From contig CADCXC010000012.1 of assembly GCA_902806595.1 (NCBI GenBank), forward strand, positions 682,001 through 746,000: DNA of 64,000 nt. The letters are read 5' to 3'. The DNA is from Pyrenopolyporus hunteri. Its lineage: Eukaryota; Ascomycota; Sordariomycetes; Xylariales; Hypoxylaceae. The notes below the pieces were generated by a model that saw only the letters and a program-made list of their open reading frames with translations, was not told the DNA's origin and did not search any database. Positions 1 through 11,800 of the stretch are shown here, in pieces. The position numbers and the translations under genes are program-made. Each line of letters opens with the position of its first letter. Within the stretch, counting starts at the first letter, position 1.

Positions 1-353
1 CACATGTCCTACTTAGCTTTATGGTATACTATCTCTAACTTGTTAGGGTCATCGGCACACTCAACTGCTACGCGCGCCAGGATGATAAGGCTATTGAAGA
101 GAAAACTCGATTTCCAAGTATTTGCAGGTGTTTATCGCTTGCTTATGATGTAGTTACAAGGCCTATAGCACGAAGACATATGCATCAGGCTGCCTACACG
201 GCATATATGGGAAGATGCACGCGAGAATCTCCCATCTTTAGAAACATAAAGCGCCAACTCTAGAACTATAGAGTTCACGTTCTGTTTGGGAACAGGGAAA
301 GAGTAACATAAATATAATCGATTTGCCTTTATCGGTACTTCTATCGTTCATGA
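1..353. other. window edge, no gene recognised
   Basis: This is the 3' flank of the AP-1 gamma gene. I find no ORF or RNA that can be supported. It may hold the 3' UTR of the neighbouring gene and part of a gene lying outside the window. Confidence 0.4.
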
Positions 354-3158
354 TCATGACGGTTCCGTCCATTTCACCTGATCCATGACTTGTCCGACCG
401 ACGGGTGAGAATATCCAATTCTCAACATTAAACGGAGAGGCTAGAGTATGGAGGTTAGCTAAGCGCTATATAGAGTAGAGAAAATTATGTGTATGGAATA
501 CTCACCCCTTTACTTCCCATTATCCTCATCATTTGGGTTGCTTCAGCGCCGGGCGCGATTTCAGAATTGGAGATGCTCATCAGCTGCAACTTCTGCGACT
601 TCGGTACAGCCGCTTGCAAGCCCACATTAGATAGTTGAACGCCAGAAGTATTCCGAAAACGGCTTAGGACCTGCACGGCACCTTCAGCATTGCGCTGCAA
701 CTGAAGGGTAACATTAAGGCCGTTGGCATTATAACACGGAATCCCGCTAGGTGGCGGCGCTGCCGCAGCTTGTTGGGGTGGAGGAGTGCCGAGTGACGAG
801 AGAGCGTCTAGGTTAGAGCTGGTTGGACCGGGACTTGGAGCGGAGGGACCTTGGGAAAAGAGGTCCATGATAGACGCCGTGTTGCTAGACTGCTGTGTCG
901 GAGACGTGGCCGTCTGCGAAGTTGTGCTACCGCCGAGAATGTCGGCCAGCAGATCAGCGTTGCTCTGGGATCCGGCTGTAGGCGAGGCTAATGGTGCTGT
1001 CGCGCTGTCTCCCATGAGGTCGAGTAGGTCCTGATCTGTCGTCGGTTTTGCGATAAGCCTCGACCTGCGATTAGCACCCTTCTTGGTTTTCTTGGCGGCT
1101 TCACCAAGCACTCTAGACTCCTCCTTGATCTGCGGCGGCGGCATCTTCTCCAGGACGCCACGGCGTATGTCGTCGTACGAGAATAGGTTGCCATACTCGA
1201 CAGCTCTCTGCTGGACCTCGACGTCTAGGCTGGTCTGGTGGATTTGTAAGAGTCTTTTAATGCGTTCTATCTGGGTCGGATCAGATAGACGCGTACTCAG
1301 TTTGACGAGAGCCGTGACTATGTATTCGGTGGACACTTGCGTAGCATAACTACTGTTAAGGATGGTCGTGAAAAGATCGATGATTTCGTGTTCCTTAACC
1401 TCTTGGACTAGTTCCTCTTCCTCATACTGTCCCCCCCTTAGTAAGGAGTCGCCATATTCACCGATACACCATGCGCCTGCCTGGGTTAAGCTTTCCTGGG
1501 TAATATCCTTCTTTAAATTCGCGTATAGCTTCTGAACAGCATATGTCTGCAGTTCTGGCGTTGTCGCTACAAGTCGGACGAACGAAGCCATGATCGGCTC
1601 CTTGACATAGTTCCCTGCCAGTGTGAGCACTCGCAGCATAGTGTCCACGTGCCAACGCTTATTAGGGGAGTATCGGTCGGCTGCGATGCCGATTTGACTG
1701 GTCATGCTGGGTTTGAACTCATTATCCGCAACCTCGAGGAAAGCAAGCAATTCTCGGATGAGCACTCGCACGTTGCTTTCGTTGATCAGAGTGAAACTTA
1801 AGTCGAGAGCGCGCCTCCTAATGCTAATATCAGGGTCCCTCAGGCATTCGAGGATCGTATTGCGGTGCCTCTGAACAGCGTTTGGTTCGATCGCGACGAC
1901 CTTGATAAGGGTGTTGAGAGCAACATATCTTATGTTGTTGTCGCGATTAGAAAGGAACTTTCCGAGGATATTGACGCCGAGAACTCTCAGTCCCGAATCC
2001 GCTTCAATGTCGAGAATGGTTCGGACGGCTTCATAAAGAATGGAGTTGCCAACGTTCTTAGAAGAGTCGGTATTTGTGGCGACTTGGGCAAGAATATCAT
2101 TAATTTGCTCGGTCCCCTGAGCATCGCCGCGGACGAGAACTCGAAGTAGCCGGAGGATCTTGACTTGCAGGAAGGGGTCCGTGATGCCCGTAACATCATG
2201 TTCGGGGGCATAACCGGAGGTAGCGAGCCCCTTCAAAGTCCTCACTAAGACCGGGACAAACTGCTTGAACTTGTCGATAATTCCTTCGTCACCACCCTCC
2301 TCCTCTTCCGCTTCACACATGCTCGTTACTAATGTTAAACCGCATAGAAGTACGCCATGGTTTCTGTCTGACAGTAACTGAGCAGCCTTCTCAACAAAAT
2401 GCTCTTGTAGGTCGGGGACCTTTCGACATATCCGCATGGCGCACAGAGCAGCCTTCCTTCTAATATAGGGGTTGGCGGTCGATACTAACGTTTCGATTTC
2501 CGGGAAAAGGTCTCGAGACATCTCTATCGAAGCGATATTGCCCAGGGTGCAAAGAGCAAGACCCACCACATACTGATTCGAGTGACCAAGATCACTGGGA
2601 GGGAAGTAGGTATTAGTTTTTGGGCTGTACGAAAGGTGAATAGGGAGGATAGGATGTACTTCTTCAACGAATTTGTGACCAGTGTGAGAACCTCTTGATT
2701 TTCGTCGAGTAGCAGACTGGTAGCTAGATGGCCAAGTCGTTTGTCGGCAAAGCGAGGGGATGCCAGGAGTTTGATGCATTCTATTTGACCGAAATGTGTC
2801 CTCTCCCCAAGGGTGAATAGGTATAAGAGCTTAGCTACGTTGTTGCGCCTGTCAATCGATAGCGGTCAGCAATGACGCGCTCGAGTCTTGGAAGGTTGGC
2901 ATCAGGTTGTGCGCACCTCACGTTGTGATCTCCGCTCTCCTCGCGGAAACTGGCCCTGATGGCGGCGCTCTCTTTTTGGATAACGGCTCGTTCGTCGGCA
3001 ATGGTCTTCGCTGCACGCACATTGCGAATAAACTGCTTCACTGTAGAGGAAGGCCGTCAGTCGACTAGCCATGCCATTGACGATTCGTTAGAGGGAGGGG
3101 ATTTAGCTAGTAAGGGAGCCCCCCCCCCTTTCCCATTAGTAACCTTACATGAACTCAT
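354..3158 (-). CDS. APL4: AP-1 clathrin adaptor complex, gamma-adaptin subunit (five exons)
   Basis: Large subunit of the AP-1 adaptor, which links clathrin to cargo membranes at the trans-Golgi and endosomes and is recruited by Arf1-GTP. I read exons at 3149-3158, 2917-3040, 2660-2848, 506-2594 and 354-440, which sum in frame to 832 residues, the usual size. The first exon is only 10 bases (ATGAGTTCAT) and gives Met-Ser-Ser-Leu once spliced to the highly conserved KQFIRNVRAAKTIADERAV start. Residues 1 to about 570 are the HEAT-like adaptin trunk. A Ser/Pro/Gln-rich hinge follows with a clathrin-box-like LLDLM, and the last ~115 residues are the gamma ear, ending DQVKWTEPS. The last intron (441-505, donor GTGAGT) must be removed to reach this ending; without it the ear stops early. 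Divergent from the MAPEG gene. The family call is very secure and the splice sites are secure. Confidence 0.95.
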
Positions 3159-3561
3159 TGTGAGGCTTCACGGGCCCTTCCAGGGCCTATTGGAGTAGAA
3201 TAGCCAGCTTGGAAAGGGATGACAATCGTGGGTAGAACAGGGATAGTGCGTATCGCGGACGTGTTTCGCAGGAATTGGGCGTTTGTTGCCGTGACGGGAG
3301 GTATCGTTAGTTTCGTTCAGTACCTATCGCAGCATGGCGATATTGTCTGTGTCTGGTGGTTATTAGTTGTAAGACCAACGCGGCTCCAGATTGCATCAAA
3401 GGCCATTTTGACAAGGGAATGAGGTACTCGGGTACCTCTCCCAAAGCTCGACAACACTTTTATGGGGACGTGGTGGAACTAGGTTTTCATGGTGGGATAT
3501 TCGGAGCCAGTTTAATCCGTAATGCTAGGTGCCGGGCACCACATTTGTATTTCATCTCATG

Positions 3562-3682
3562 TGCCTACCTAGGTAAGGTACCTAGGTACTCCTAGTCCTC
3601 TATCCGTATACCTGTCTGCCTTCCTACCTGGTACCTTAGGTAAATATACGTATATACGTACCTACCTACCTAGGTAGGTACT
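3562..3682. repeat. cluster of ACCTAGGT-type palindromic repeats
   Basis: Repeated CCTAGGTA, GGTACC and TACCTACCTAGGTAGGTA units, with an embedded TATACGTATATACGTA palindrome. The same units recur in most spacers of this window and not in the genes. Confidence 0.8.
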
Positions 3683-4225
3683 TGATGTATGGGAATTCAT
3701 GAGGTGGGCCTTGCGTACAAGTAAAAAGGCCATGGAAATAAATAAGCATAGGGGCAGTCACCTACCAAATACCTAAATACCTAGGCCGTAGGTAGGCAGG
3801 CTTATTAATAATATAGGCGTTTCCCTTCAATGTTCTGACGTTCTTCTTTTCCTTTGCAATCTCGGCGACTATTCCCTCGGTGCTCGGAAAGAATGTCTTG
3901 CCGTACGCCCACTATTAGCGCACCATATTACTCGATGGAGGCTTCATGGTCCGCCTGTTTAGTCAGTGTCGAAGGAGCACCCACCCCGGGATATCACGTA
4001 TACCTCACCTATATGCATACGAAGTTCCATTATCCATGCCTTTAGTCCAGAACCGGGTTGATTCTAAACCCATTGCTTTAGTCCTACTCGTGTGGATATC
4101 CGCGAGGATAAACGTAGCAATCAAATGCTAGCCATCGATGCCTGCTAGGACTGTATCCGCCCGGTATGTGAAACTAAGGGGGTAGGAAGAATTCCAGGAT
4201 TTCCTTCGTCTTCTATACGCAACGC

Positions 4226-4233
4226 TATATAAA
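4226..4233 (+). promoter_or_regulatory. TATA-box-like element of the MAPEG gene
   Basis: TATATAAA lies 146 bases before the chosen ATG of the MAPEG gene, at a plausible distance for a fungal core promoter with a short leader. Position and sequence only; no transcript evidence. Confidence 0.4.
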
Positions 4234-4378
4234 GCAAGGCCCTCAAGTCCTTTCACGAGTCCTCCTACGAGTTTTGACAAGACACCTTGCAATATACCAA
4301 ACCAAGCACGCCTCCTGTTTATCACCGTAGTCGGCTGAAACTCTTCTTTTTCTTTTCCACATTTGCTTCTTCCCAACC

Positions 4379-5057
4379 ATGGCGTCCTATGCACTCCAGA
4401 TTCCAAGCGAATATGGGTAAGTACGAAGAAGTGCCATTAATTCCCACACCTCCCTTATATATTTACATTTACGTACGCGCCTATCCACCGGCAACGAGTA
4501 GCACGTCATCGCTCTCCCACCCAATTGGCAATTTCCCCTGGCTCCCCACCCAACAGAATGTTCTATTTCCCATACCTTACCTACGGGTAGAAGCAGACTT
4601 AAAATCCTTCCCGCTCGCACTGCTAATTGCGTCATGTTCTAGCTACGTCCTTACCGTGGCCGCCTCGTCGCTGCTCGTCAACACCTTCCACTTCGCCCTG
4701 ACGGGCAGCGCGCGCCGAAAGAGCGGCCTGCAATACCCGATCCCCTACGCGACTCAAGAACAAGCCGCCAAGGACCCCAACGCTTACACATTCAACTGCG
4801 CCCAGCGCGCACACGCCAACTTCACCGAGAACCTGACGCCTTTCCTCGGCGCTCTTCTCATCTCCGGTATCCGCTATCCGACTGCTAGCGCTGCCCTCGG
4901 CGCCGGTTGGGTTCTCGGGCGCATATGGTACGCGGCCGGCTACAAGGCGTATGGTCCGCCGGGTAGAGTCAAGGGCTTCGTGATCAGCAGCCTCTGCGAC
5001 CTGGCTTTGAAAGCTATGGCTATCATCACCAGTGTTAAGCTGCTTCCCAGCGCGTAA
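4379..5057 (+). CDS. MAPEG-family membrane protein, microsomal glutathione S-transferase 3-like (two exons)
   Basis: Small integral membrane enzyme of the MAPEG family, whose MGST3 branch conjugates glutathione to lipophilic compounds or reduces lipid hydroperoxides in ER or outer mitochondrial membranes. Exons 4379-4416 and 4643-5057 join in frame to 150 residues, the normal MGST3 size. The first exon encodes MASYALQIPSEYG, and the join gives EYGYVLTVAAS, matching the family's Glu-Tyr-Gly-Tyr start of helix 1. The central FNCAQRAHANFTENLTPF segment carries the family's conserved N-x-x-Q-R-x-H-x-N-x-x-E glutathione-binding stretch. Later hydrophobic segments are RYPTASAALGAGWVLGRIWY and the C-terminal helix. 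The 226 bp intron is long for this window. Substrate cannot be told from sequence. Tail-to-tail with ECM14. Confidence 0.9.
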
Positions 5058-5585
5058 CACCTCCCGAGTAAATCGGTTCAGATGGCGGGCGCACTGGAGT
5101 TGGAGGCGATGTAGTCTAGTAGAAATTCAAATATAGCAAGTTGAATATGTATGCCTATCGTACACCAGGGTACCTATAGTGCCTGTCCTCGCCTTGGAAT
5201 GTATTTATATCCCTGTCTAAAACAACAGCCTATGGAGGGCAGTTAAAACTGCTGTGTTATGATCAGTTGTACTTCTACTTGATAAATCTTGAAAGGGCAC
5301 CGGGCGTGTAGGTATGCATGCAATATCAATTTATAAATTGGCTTGGGTGCTATGTCTTGTAAGTGGCTTATTACCTAAGTGAATACACGCATCTAATATG
5401 TATCTGCCTAGGTAGTCTTTTGCTTCGGCGAGTGATCGCAAAGGAGATTAAGAGATAAGAACGAAAAACGAAACTTTTCTGCTGTGAAAGTAGGTACCTA
5501 AGTATAAAGTAAATCGCTGGGTTCAACGGTCTTGAAAATACCTTTCAATACTATATAGTAATTATTTATATATAACCTTCGTCAT
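5058..5585. other. convergent intergenic region
   Basis: Shared 3' flank between the MAPEG gene and ECM14. It is AT-rich towards ECM14 (for example 5555-5575) and is probably taken up by the two 3' UTRs. No gene seen. Confidence 0.5.
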
Positions 5586-7310
5586 TTATGTACATTCGGC
5601 ACACCTCCATCGACGGCGTTTTCGAAGCTCTGTCACGTCCTCTTCCTCATCAGCAGCGGACTTGATCGGTTCGGGCCGATCCCCTTGGGAGGTGGAATGG
5701 GTCCACGACTCATGACCGTTGTTGCCCAGAAGATAGTCGCCAAGATATCTCATCGCTTGGTACAATTCTTCCCCGGTAGGAATAATATATTCGCTCGGAA
5801 GTAAGAACCCATAGCTCCCTGTGTCCCGTAACTTGATCTGATAACTGTAACGTGCCCCCAACTCATGGAAGATGTAGTCAATGGCCGAGCCACCGCCGGC
5901 TTCGACCCGGACCCCTTGCGTGTCTGACAAATGATCCGCTGAGTTTTTCTTTGCCACGGCGCCCTCGCAGGCGGACGTAGTAGTGTAGACTTCTCCATTG
6001 GAGAGCCTCATATGCTTAGCTAGATTCATAGCTACCTCCCTTAAATTTTCAATGTTTGGCGGATGCACGGCGCAGGAATATGCATATGGGTATAAGACCT
6101 GTTGAGAATACGAGTGGAGGTCTAGGTAAGCCACGAACTTGGCGCCATTGTCCGTCTCGTTCCTCGCCCAATCTGCCAGCTGAGCAGCTTCAATCGCCTG
6201 GAAGGGTTGGTCGCCACCGTAACTTTCGGAGCACGGTTCGCCTTGGCGCTCAGTTGCATCCCATCGGTAGCCGAAGGCGTGATCCAAATCGAACCCGGGA
6301 CAATATTGCATCTTAGTTCGTTGTCTCGACTTCCGCCATAGACGGTCGACGTTCCAGGTGTACTCGTACCCGTCGGGATTGAGGACTGGGATGAAGACGA
6401 TGTCGAAATTTTTAAGAATTTTGGCTGTCATCGGGTCCTCGTCCACAGACTTGATGAAAGACCAGGCAACATAATTCACTGTGCTTATAGAGATCCACTC
6501 CCTTGCGTGAACGCCACCGGTAATGAGAATAATATTTTTGCGACCACCAGACCCATCTACTGCCCCGTCGGCGAGTGGTACGCCGACTCTCAAAGCGTAT
6601 ATATCCCGCCCCTCGTAGGATTTTCCAATGCTAATCATCCGAACGAAGCCGCGGCCTCTGAACATAGAGTCTAATAGCTTCATCCATGAATAGATTACGG
6701 AGAGGGGCTGGTAATCCTGGAAAAAAACATCATCGACGCCTCGCCTCTTAGGCGAGGGGACGTCGCTCGCAGGGGTGATGCCCCGGTCGTTCGAGATTGA
6801 CTGCACGATTGAATGGGCGGGAGTATTTGACGGATAGGTGGCGGCGACAGCGCGAGCTAGGTCGGGAATCAAGACAACATGATTATCCTGTAGAGAGGGC
6901 GGCAGAATACCCATCAACGGTCGAACGCGGCGGGCCTCGAGGCGTATATCGGTGTAATTATCGGTAAAGTCCCAGACATCGAGTAACATTTGGTCAACAG
7001 CCCTTCTTAGAGACGCCTCATTCGCCTCATTCGAGACATTGAACCGTATCACAACCTCATCTTCGTACCTTTGTAGGCTCTTTAGGAGCTTCGGATGAGT
7101 TACAAGCCACTGATTTAAGTTCTTCCTAGACCTATTCGAAGCCCACGTGAAGGGAATACTAAGCAGGCGACTGAAGTATGAATGGCCATTTGGGAGCTGA
7201 GCCGGAGCGACACGGGGAAGGATAGTGGCATCGGAGAGGAGGGGTGCAGCAAGGACTAAGAAGAAGACGACGAATATAGAGGATGGGCGAAGAAGGGGCA
7301 TACGATCCAT
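5586..7310 (-). CDS. ECM14: ECM14-type inactive metallocarboxypeptidase-like protein
   Basis: Secreted or vacuolar M14-family protein of 574 residues in one exon; ECM14 is linked in yeast to cell-wall biogenesis. Residues 1-28 are a signal peptide (hydrophobic FVVFFLVLAAPLL). Residues ~75-175 are the activation propeptide region and ~200-530 the carboxypeptidase fold. The zinc ligands are present: H268 and E271 in HAREW, and H399 in LDLHSYSQ. The catalytic glutamate, expected in the E-L-R-D-T-G motif, is replaced by lysine (K493, in QIKLRDTGSYGF). This is the known hallmark of ECM14 orthologues, described as lacking peptidase activity, so the change is ancestral and not local decay. The C-terminus is a basic/Cys tail ending RCAECT. 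Divergent from the Sec7 gene 1.56 kb away. Confidence 0.93.
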   Translation of the reverse strand: MDRMPLLRPSSIFVVFFLVLAAPLLSDATILPRVAPAQLPNGHSYFSRLLSIPFTWASNRSRKNLNQWLVTHPKLLKSLQRYEDEVVIRFNVSNEANEASLRRAVDQMLLDVWDFTDNYTDIRLEARRVRPLMGILPPSLQDNHVVLIPDLARAVAATYPSNTPAHSIVQSISNDRGITPASDVPSPKRRGVDDVFFQDYQPLSVIYSWMKLLDSMFRGRGFVRMISIGKSYEGRDIYALRVGVPLADGAVDGSGGRKNIILITGGVHAREWISISTVNYVAWSFIKSVDEDPMTAKILKNFDIVFIPVLNPDGYEYTWNVDRLWRKSRQRTKMQYCPGFDLDHAFGYRWDATERQGEPCSESYGGDQPFQAIEAAQLADWARNETDNGAKFVAYLDLHSYSQQVLYPYAYSCAVHPPNIENLREVAMNLAKHMRLSNGEVYTTTSACEGAVAKKNSADHLSDTQGVRVEAGGGSAIDYIFHELGARYSYQIKLRDTGSYGFLLPSEYIIPTGEELYQAMRYLGDYLLGNNGHESWTHSTSQGDRPEPIKSAADEEEDVTELRKRRRWRCAECT

Positions 7311-8872
7311 TATATGATAAGGAGGCTACGGGGTGGACGACGCTGATGTCGCAAAACGTCGAGGCGGGAAGCACCTGCGGAAACTTAGGCGCACGATACG
7401 TGGTGAGCTACAACGTGGGCGAGCCGGTAGATAACTGTCTGGCGATTGATGATTTTTGGCAGCAGCTTAGAAAACGGCCCGAACTCTACTTAGGTGGCCC
7501 TACCGGCAATCTTCTTTCTGCGTGCCTTGATTTAGACTTCGTCTAAGGCAACAGCTTTGGACTTCTAGTCCTGACGACGTAAGCTATTTCGAGATAAAAA
7601 GCGGAGAATGGGGCGAAGTGGATAACGCAAGCAAGGTACCTGCTCGCTCTACCTCCGAACTAGGTACTTGCAGCATAGGTACCTAGGTACCTACCTACCT
7701 AGGTAGCTTGCATAGTATAGGTACGTGCCCATGTGCCTAACGTCTGACTGCTAGGCTACAAGTAAGTGTCTGCATAGGTACCTAGGTAAGTACCTTGGTG
7801 GTGGCTGCGTTAGGTCGGTACAGTACCTACCTAGGTACCTAGATAATTCTAAATTTTCTGTTCTCCCGACACTCACTCTTCGACACGTACTTGTTTGGAG
7901 CGTATATCTCACATAGCGGGAATATAATACATGCATGCTAACGAAACCGACCTAGGTATACTTTGTATCCGATGAATGGGCCCGCTGGTATGTATGTTGA
8001 TCTCTACAGCCGATTTGTCGGGTCTTTTCCTTCTGGAACACCTACATACATGTATGTACGGCATATCCATAGAATGTATGGTTCTATGTTCGTAGGGGTA
8101 CATCGTTAAGGGACATTGGACTTATGTAACAAGGCATAAGATACATAATTACACGTGTAGCTAACCCGACCTCGCCATTTTAGGTAGGAACTTGGGGCTC
8201 TAGGCGGGGAGGGAAGGGGGGGCAGATAGGAGGAACCTGGAAAGTCCAAGGGGTCCTAACAACTTTTAATTGTTTTCTCCCATGCGTTCCTACAGAAATA
8301 GCAACCGATTTTATTACCTACACTATTACCTACCTACACCAACACGTACCCGGAGTAACCCAGCACCCAGAACTCAGACCCCATACCTTTGGATCTCTAC
8401 ACGAGATCCTTCACGTACCCATTCAGTGGGCGGTTGAATGACTGGCTGACTATCTCATCTCATTCCAACCCGACCACGTTACTGCGACCATAGCCAACAA
8501 CAAAGCAATTCTCAGGATACCCAGACTACTTGCTCTCGTGGGTCCGCTGACTTCGCTCGTCAGTTAAATTAGTTAAAACGTCCCCCGGGGTTTTGGCAGC
8601 TGCGGCGGCGAGGACCTATCTACCTAACAGTTCCTCTAAACATCCGCGAAGGAATCCGACGCCACTTAACAGCCCTATCGCCTACATCTTTCGCAACCCT
8701 ACTTTACGGTTTGTTTCACGACGATGGGTCTTCGCCGTTGTAGCTCTTGATGTGATGATCACCGGCTATTCTGGCCACCCGCTCTCATTGTTGCTGTCGA
8801 CAAATGCACCTTTCTAAGCCAGACGGCACTGCCAGTCACGTCCAACGAGATACCACGCAATCGTCCGTCACA
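7311..8872. other. divergent intergenic region between ECM14 and the Sec7 gene
   Basis: About 1.56 kb holding a dense palindrome cluster (7634-7842), TGTATGTA-type microrepeats near 7985-8060 and pyrimidine-rich sequence towards the Sec7 start. Small ORFs here have no recognisable content. An in-frame ATG at 8804 could extend the Sec7 protein. Confidence 0.5.
7634..7842. repeat. cluster of ACCTAGGT-type palindromic repeats
   Basis: Several exact copies of GTACCTAGGTA and TACCTACCTAGGTA in about 200 bases, capable of long self-complementary pairing. Same family as the cluster at 3562-3682. Confidence 0.8.
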
Positions 8873-11800
8873 ATGCCCTTTCTCCGCCGTCGAGGCGTCA
8901 TGGCCAGTGATACCGATATGAGACGACACACAATTCTAGTCGACTCAGCGCCTGCCGCCCCTAAACAGCTTTCGCGCAAACCTCAGTCGGAAGCCTTGCT
9001 TAGCCCAAACGCTACCGCGAGTAACGGGGAAAGGACGGGGGAGGATGTCTCAGAAGCGAATGGCGAGGGTAGCAAGTCTTCGGTCGAAACGGTCACTACG
9101 TCCGCTTCAGCTTCTATATTTCCTGGCAGGGAAAGCCAAGACCCGTATAATCGTCCCGAGTCGCCTCCAGTGCAAGACGATTCGCCGAAGCATCGCAGGT
9201 TCAGCATGTTGAGATTTCGCAACGCGTCCGATTCCCAATTGTCAGCCAGGTTAAAGCAGCAGCAACAAGCCGAGAAGGTACCACCAATGCCGCAACGTAA
9301 GTAATACCCCTTCATTGCTATGCCCTGGGTATCCCCCGCCTGGTGTTCCCTATTCGAGATTTCGCTCGCTTACATTGTTTTTCCATCTAGCTCCCGCCAT
9401 CATCATGACTGCTCCGACCATGACCCTGGACATGGACATGCAGCCTAAGAAACAACCTCGCATGAAATTACCCCTACGGATGCGCCGGTCTAGCGACCTG
9501 CCTAGAGGCGGTCAAGAACCTATACAGAAATTCATGCAACCTTCAGCTGGTAAGAAAGACAAGAGGAAAACGATGAACGAGCGAACGATATCCTCTATGA
9601 GTAGGCAAACAGTGACTTTCGAAGAGTCTTCCAAACCCGGAACGTTAACTACGACGCGGTCCAATGTTGATGAGCAGAACGCTGCCTTGACGCCCCCAAT
9701 ACATCGTCTATCCGAATCGTCTAGATCGGAAAGTAGTCTTAATGAGAATGCCCTATCGACCCAACAAACCGGGTCAAATTCGAGTTCTTTTTTCCGTCTT
9801 CGCCGCAAGCAAAAACAGCCAGAACCACTTTTCCCTATAGGCCATCTTCCTCAAAAATCCAAGACACCCGCGTTATCCGGCGCAACTTCCTCGGTTTCGC
9901 GTACTTCAACCTCCTCACGCCCTTCTAGTGTCACGGCCGACCCATCCCGCCCGTCCATAGGGCAGGACGGATCGATGCCTCTAATTTCCCCTTCTCACAC
10001 TGCGAGTTATTCCAGCAAGCCTTCGGGGTCCCCTGCGACGGCGTTATTTAGACCAGCCTCTCGACATTCCGGACAGTCGTCCCCGACAAGGGTACCCATA
10101 AACCTTCGAGGCCGGTCTTCCACAATGAGTTCCCTTGGCGAAAGTTTTACCGACGACCGTCAGCATCCAGGAGCCCTACGGACCTCATCCTCTATCGGAC
10201 GTAAAAGCTTCGGTGATCTTTTAGGGCTTAGTCGCATAAGGCAGAATCCCGATGCGCTGCGGCATGGGAGCTTAACTCCGGCGACTCCAGGCTCTAATAC
10301 ATCCAAAAACAATTCCCTGCAACTAAACAGGGAACCAATCGTACTTCCTGAGCGCCGGGAAGATGATACGCCTGCCAAATATCTAGCACGTCTAGAGGAT
10401 ACGCTCAGTCGGGGTGTTATTGCTAGCGCCTTATCCAAGGAGAACGATCCATTCTCTGCGGCTGTGCTACGAAGTTACATGCGAACTTTTGGCTTCTTCG
10501 AGGAGCCTATGGACATGGCCATTCGCAAACTGTTGATGGAGGCTGAACTACCTAAAGAGACTCAGCAGATTGATCGCTGTCTACAGGCTTTTGCGAATCG
10601 CTACCACGAATGTAACCCAGGGATCTACTCTACTCCAGACCAAGCTTACTTCATAGCCTTCTCCCTTCTGATATTACACACAGATGTCTTCAACAAAAAC
10701 AACAAGTACAAAATGCAGAAGGCCGATTATCTGAAGAACACCCATGGTGAAGGTATCTTTGATGATATTTTGGAGTGTTTCTATGACAATATCAGTTATA
10801 CCCCGTTCATCCATGTAGAGGATGATCTTACTATGAATAGCGACCGAGCCGGCAGCTTAAGATCAAAGAAAAAAAACATCTTCCCGAATAGCACTACGGA
10901 GACGCTGCGAAGGTCAAAAGACCCAATCGACCCCTATACCCTAATCCTAGATGGTCGGTTGGATACTCTCCGACCACCCTTGAAAGACCAGATCCCGTTA
11001 GAGGAACACTACAGCTATCTAGGCACCGCCAAAAGTCTAAATTTGAAAGAGCTGCAAAAGACCTTTTTCAAAACCGGTGTCCTGCAGATTGTGTCGGCGC
11101 GGTCCCGCCCGGACGCTTTCATGACAGAGAAGACGGCAAACAATCCACAAGAAGCTCACCCCGGCATAGTGGACATCAAAGTTACTAAAGTTGGGCTTTT
11201 GTGGCGTAAGGATACTAAGAAAAAGAAGACTCGGTCGCCGTGGCAGGAATGGGGCGCGATTTTAACGGGAGCCCAGCTATACTTCTTCCGCAATACGACG
11301 TGGATCAAGAATCTAATGCATCAATATGAGACGCACGTCAAATCAGGACATGATGGTATACCGCTCATCTTCAACCCGCCCCTCGAGCAGTTCAAGCCTG
11401 ACGCCCTGATGTCAACTGACGGCGCAGTTGCTCTCTGGGATATCAGTTACAAGAAACACAAGAACGCCTTTGTATACGTTAGGCATGGTGGGCTAGAAGA
11501 AATACTCCTCGCCCAGAACGAAGAAGACCGGAATGATTGGCTCGCTAAGTTAAATTATGCCGCCGCGTTCAAGACCTCCGGCGTACGAATGCGAGGGGTT
11601 GTAGGTGGTAGTTACGAAGGTCAGAGCCGACGTGCCATTAGGAGGTTAGACAGCGACGATGCAACTCAGCTAATCCAGACGCCTAGCGGAGAAGTTAGCG
11701 TCAACCGCAGCCGTATAGATCATCAGATGGCACGGGATATCCTCGTGGCTCGTCGCGAGATAATACGTCAGAAGATCGAAGAAGCTGATGAGAAGCTTCA

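Larger units (their letters stand above)
3159..4378. other. divergent intergenic region between AP-1 gamma and MAPEG genes
   Basis: Bidirectional promoter region of about 1.2 kb. It holds a C-run at about 3120-3128 just inside the AP-1 first intron, a cluster of CCTAGGTA palindromes (3562-3682, again near 3770-3800) and a TATA-like box before the MAPEG gene. No gene is supported. Confidence 0.5.

Noticed and set aside
1083..2211. Several ORFs antisense or out of frame within the AP-1 gamma exon
   Set aside because: Shadows of a strongly conserved coding exon.
7283..7546. 87-codon + strand ORF overlapping the ECM14 start
   Set aside because: It is antisense to the ECM14 signal-peptide coding and promoter, with no recognisable content.
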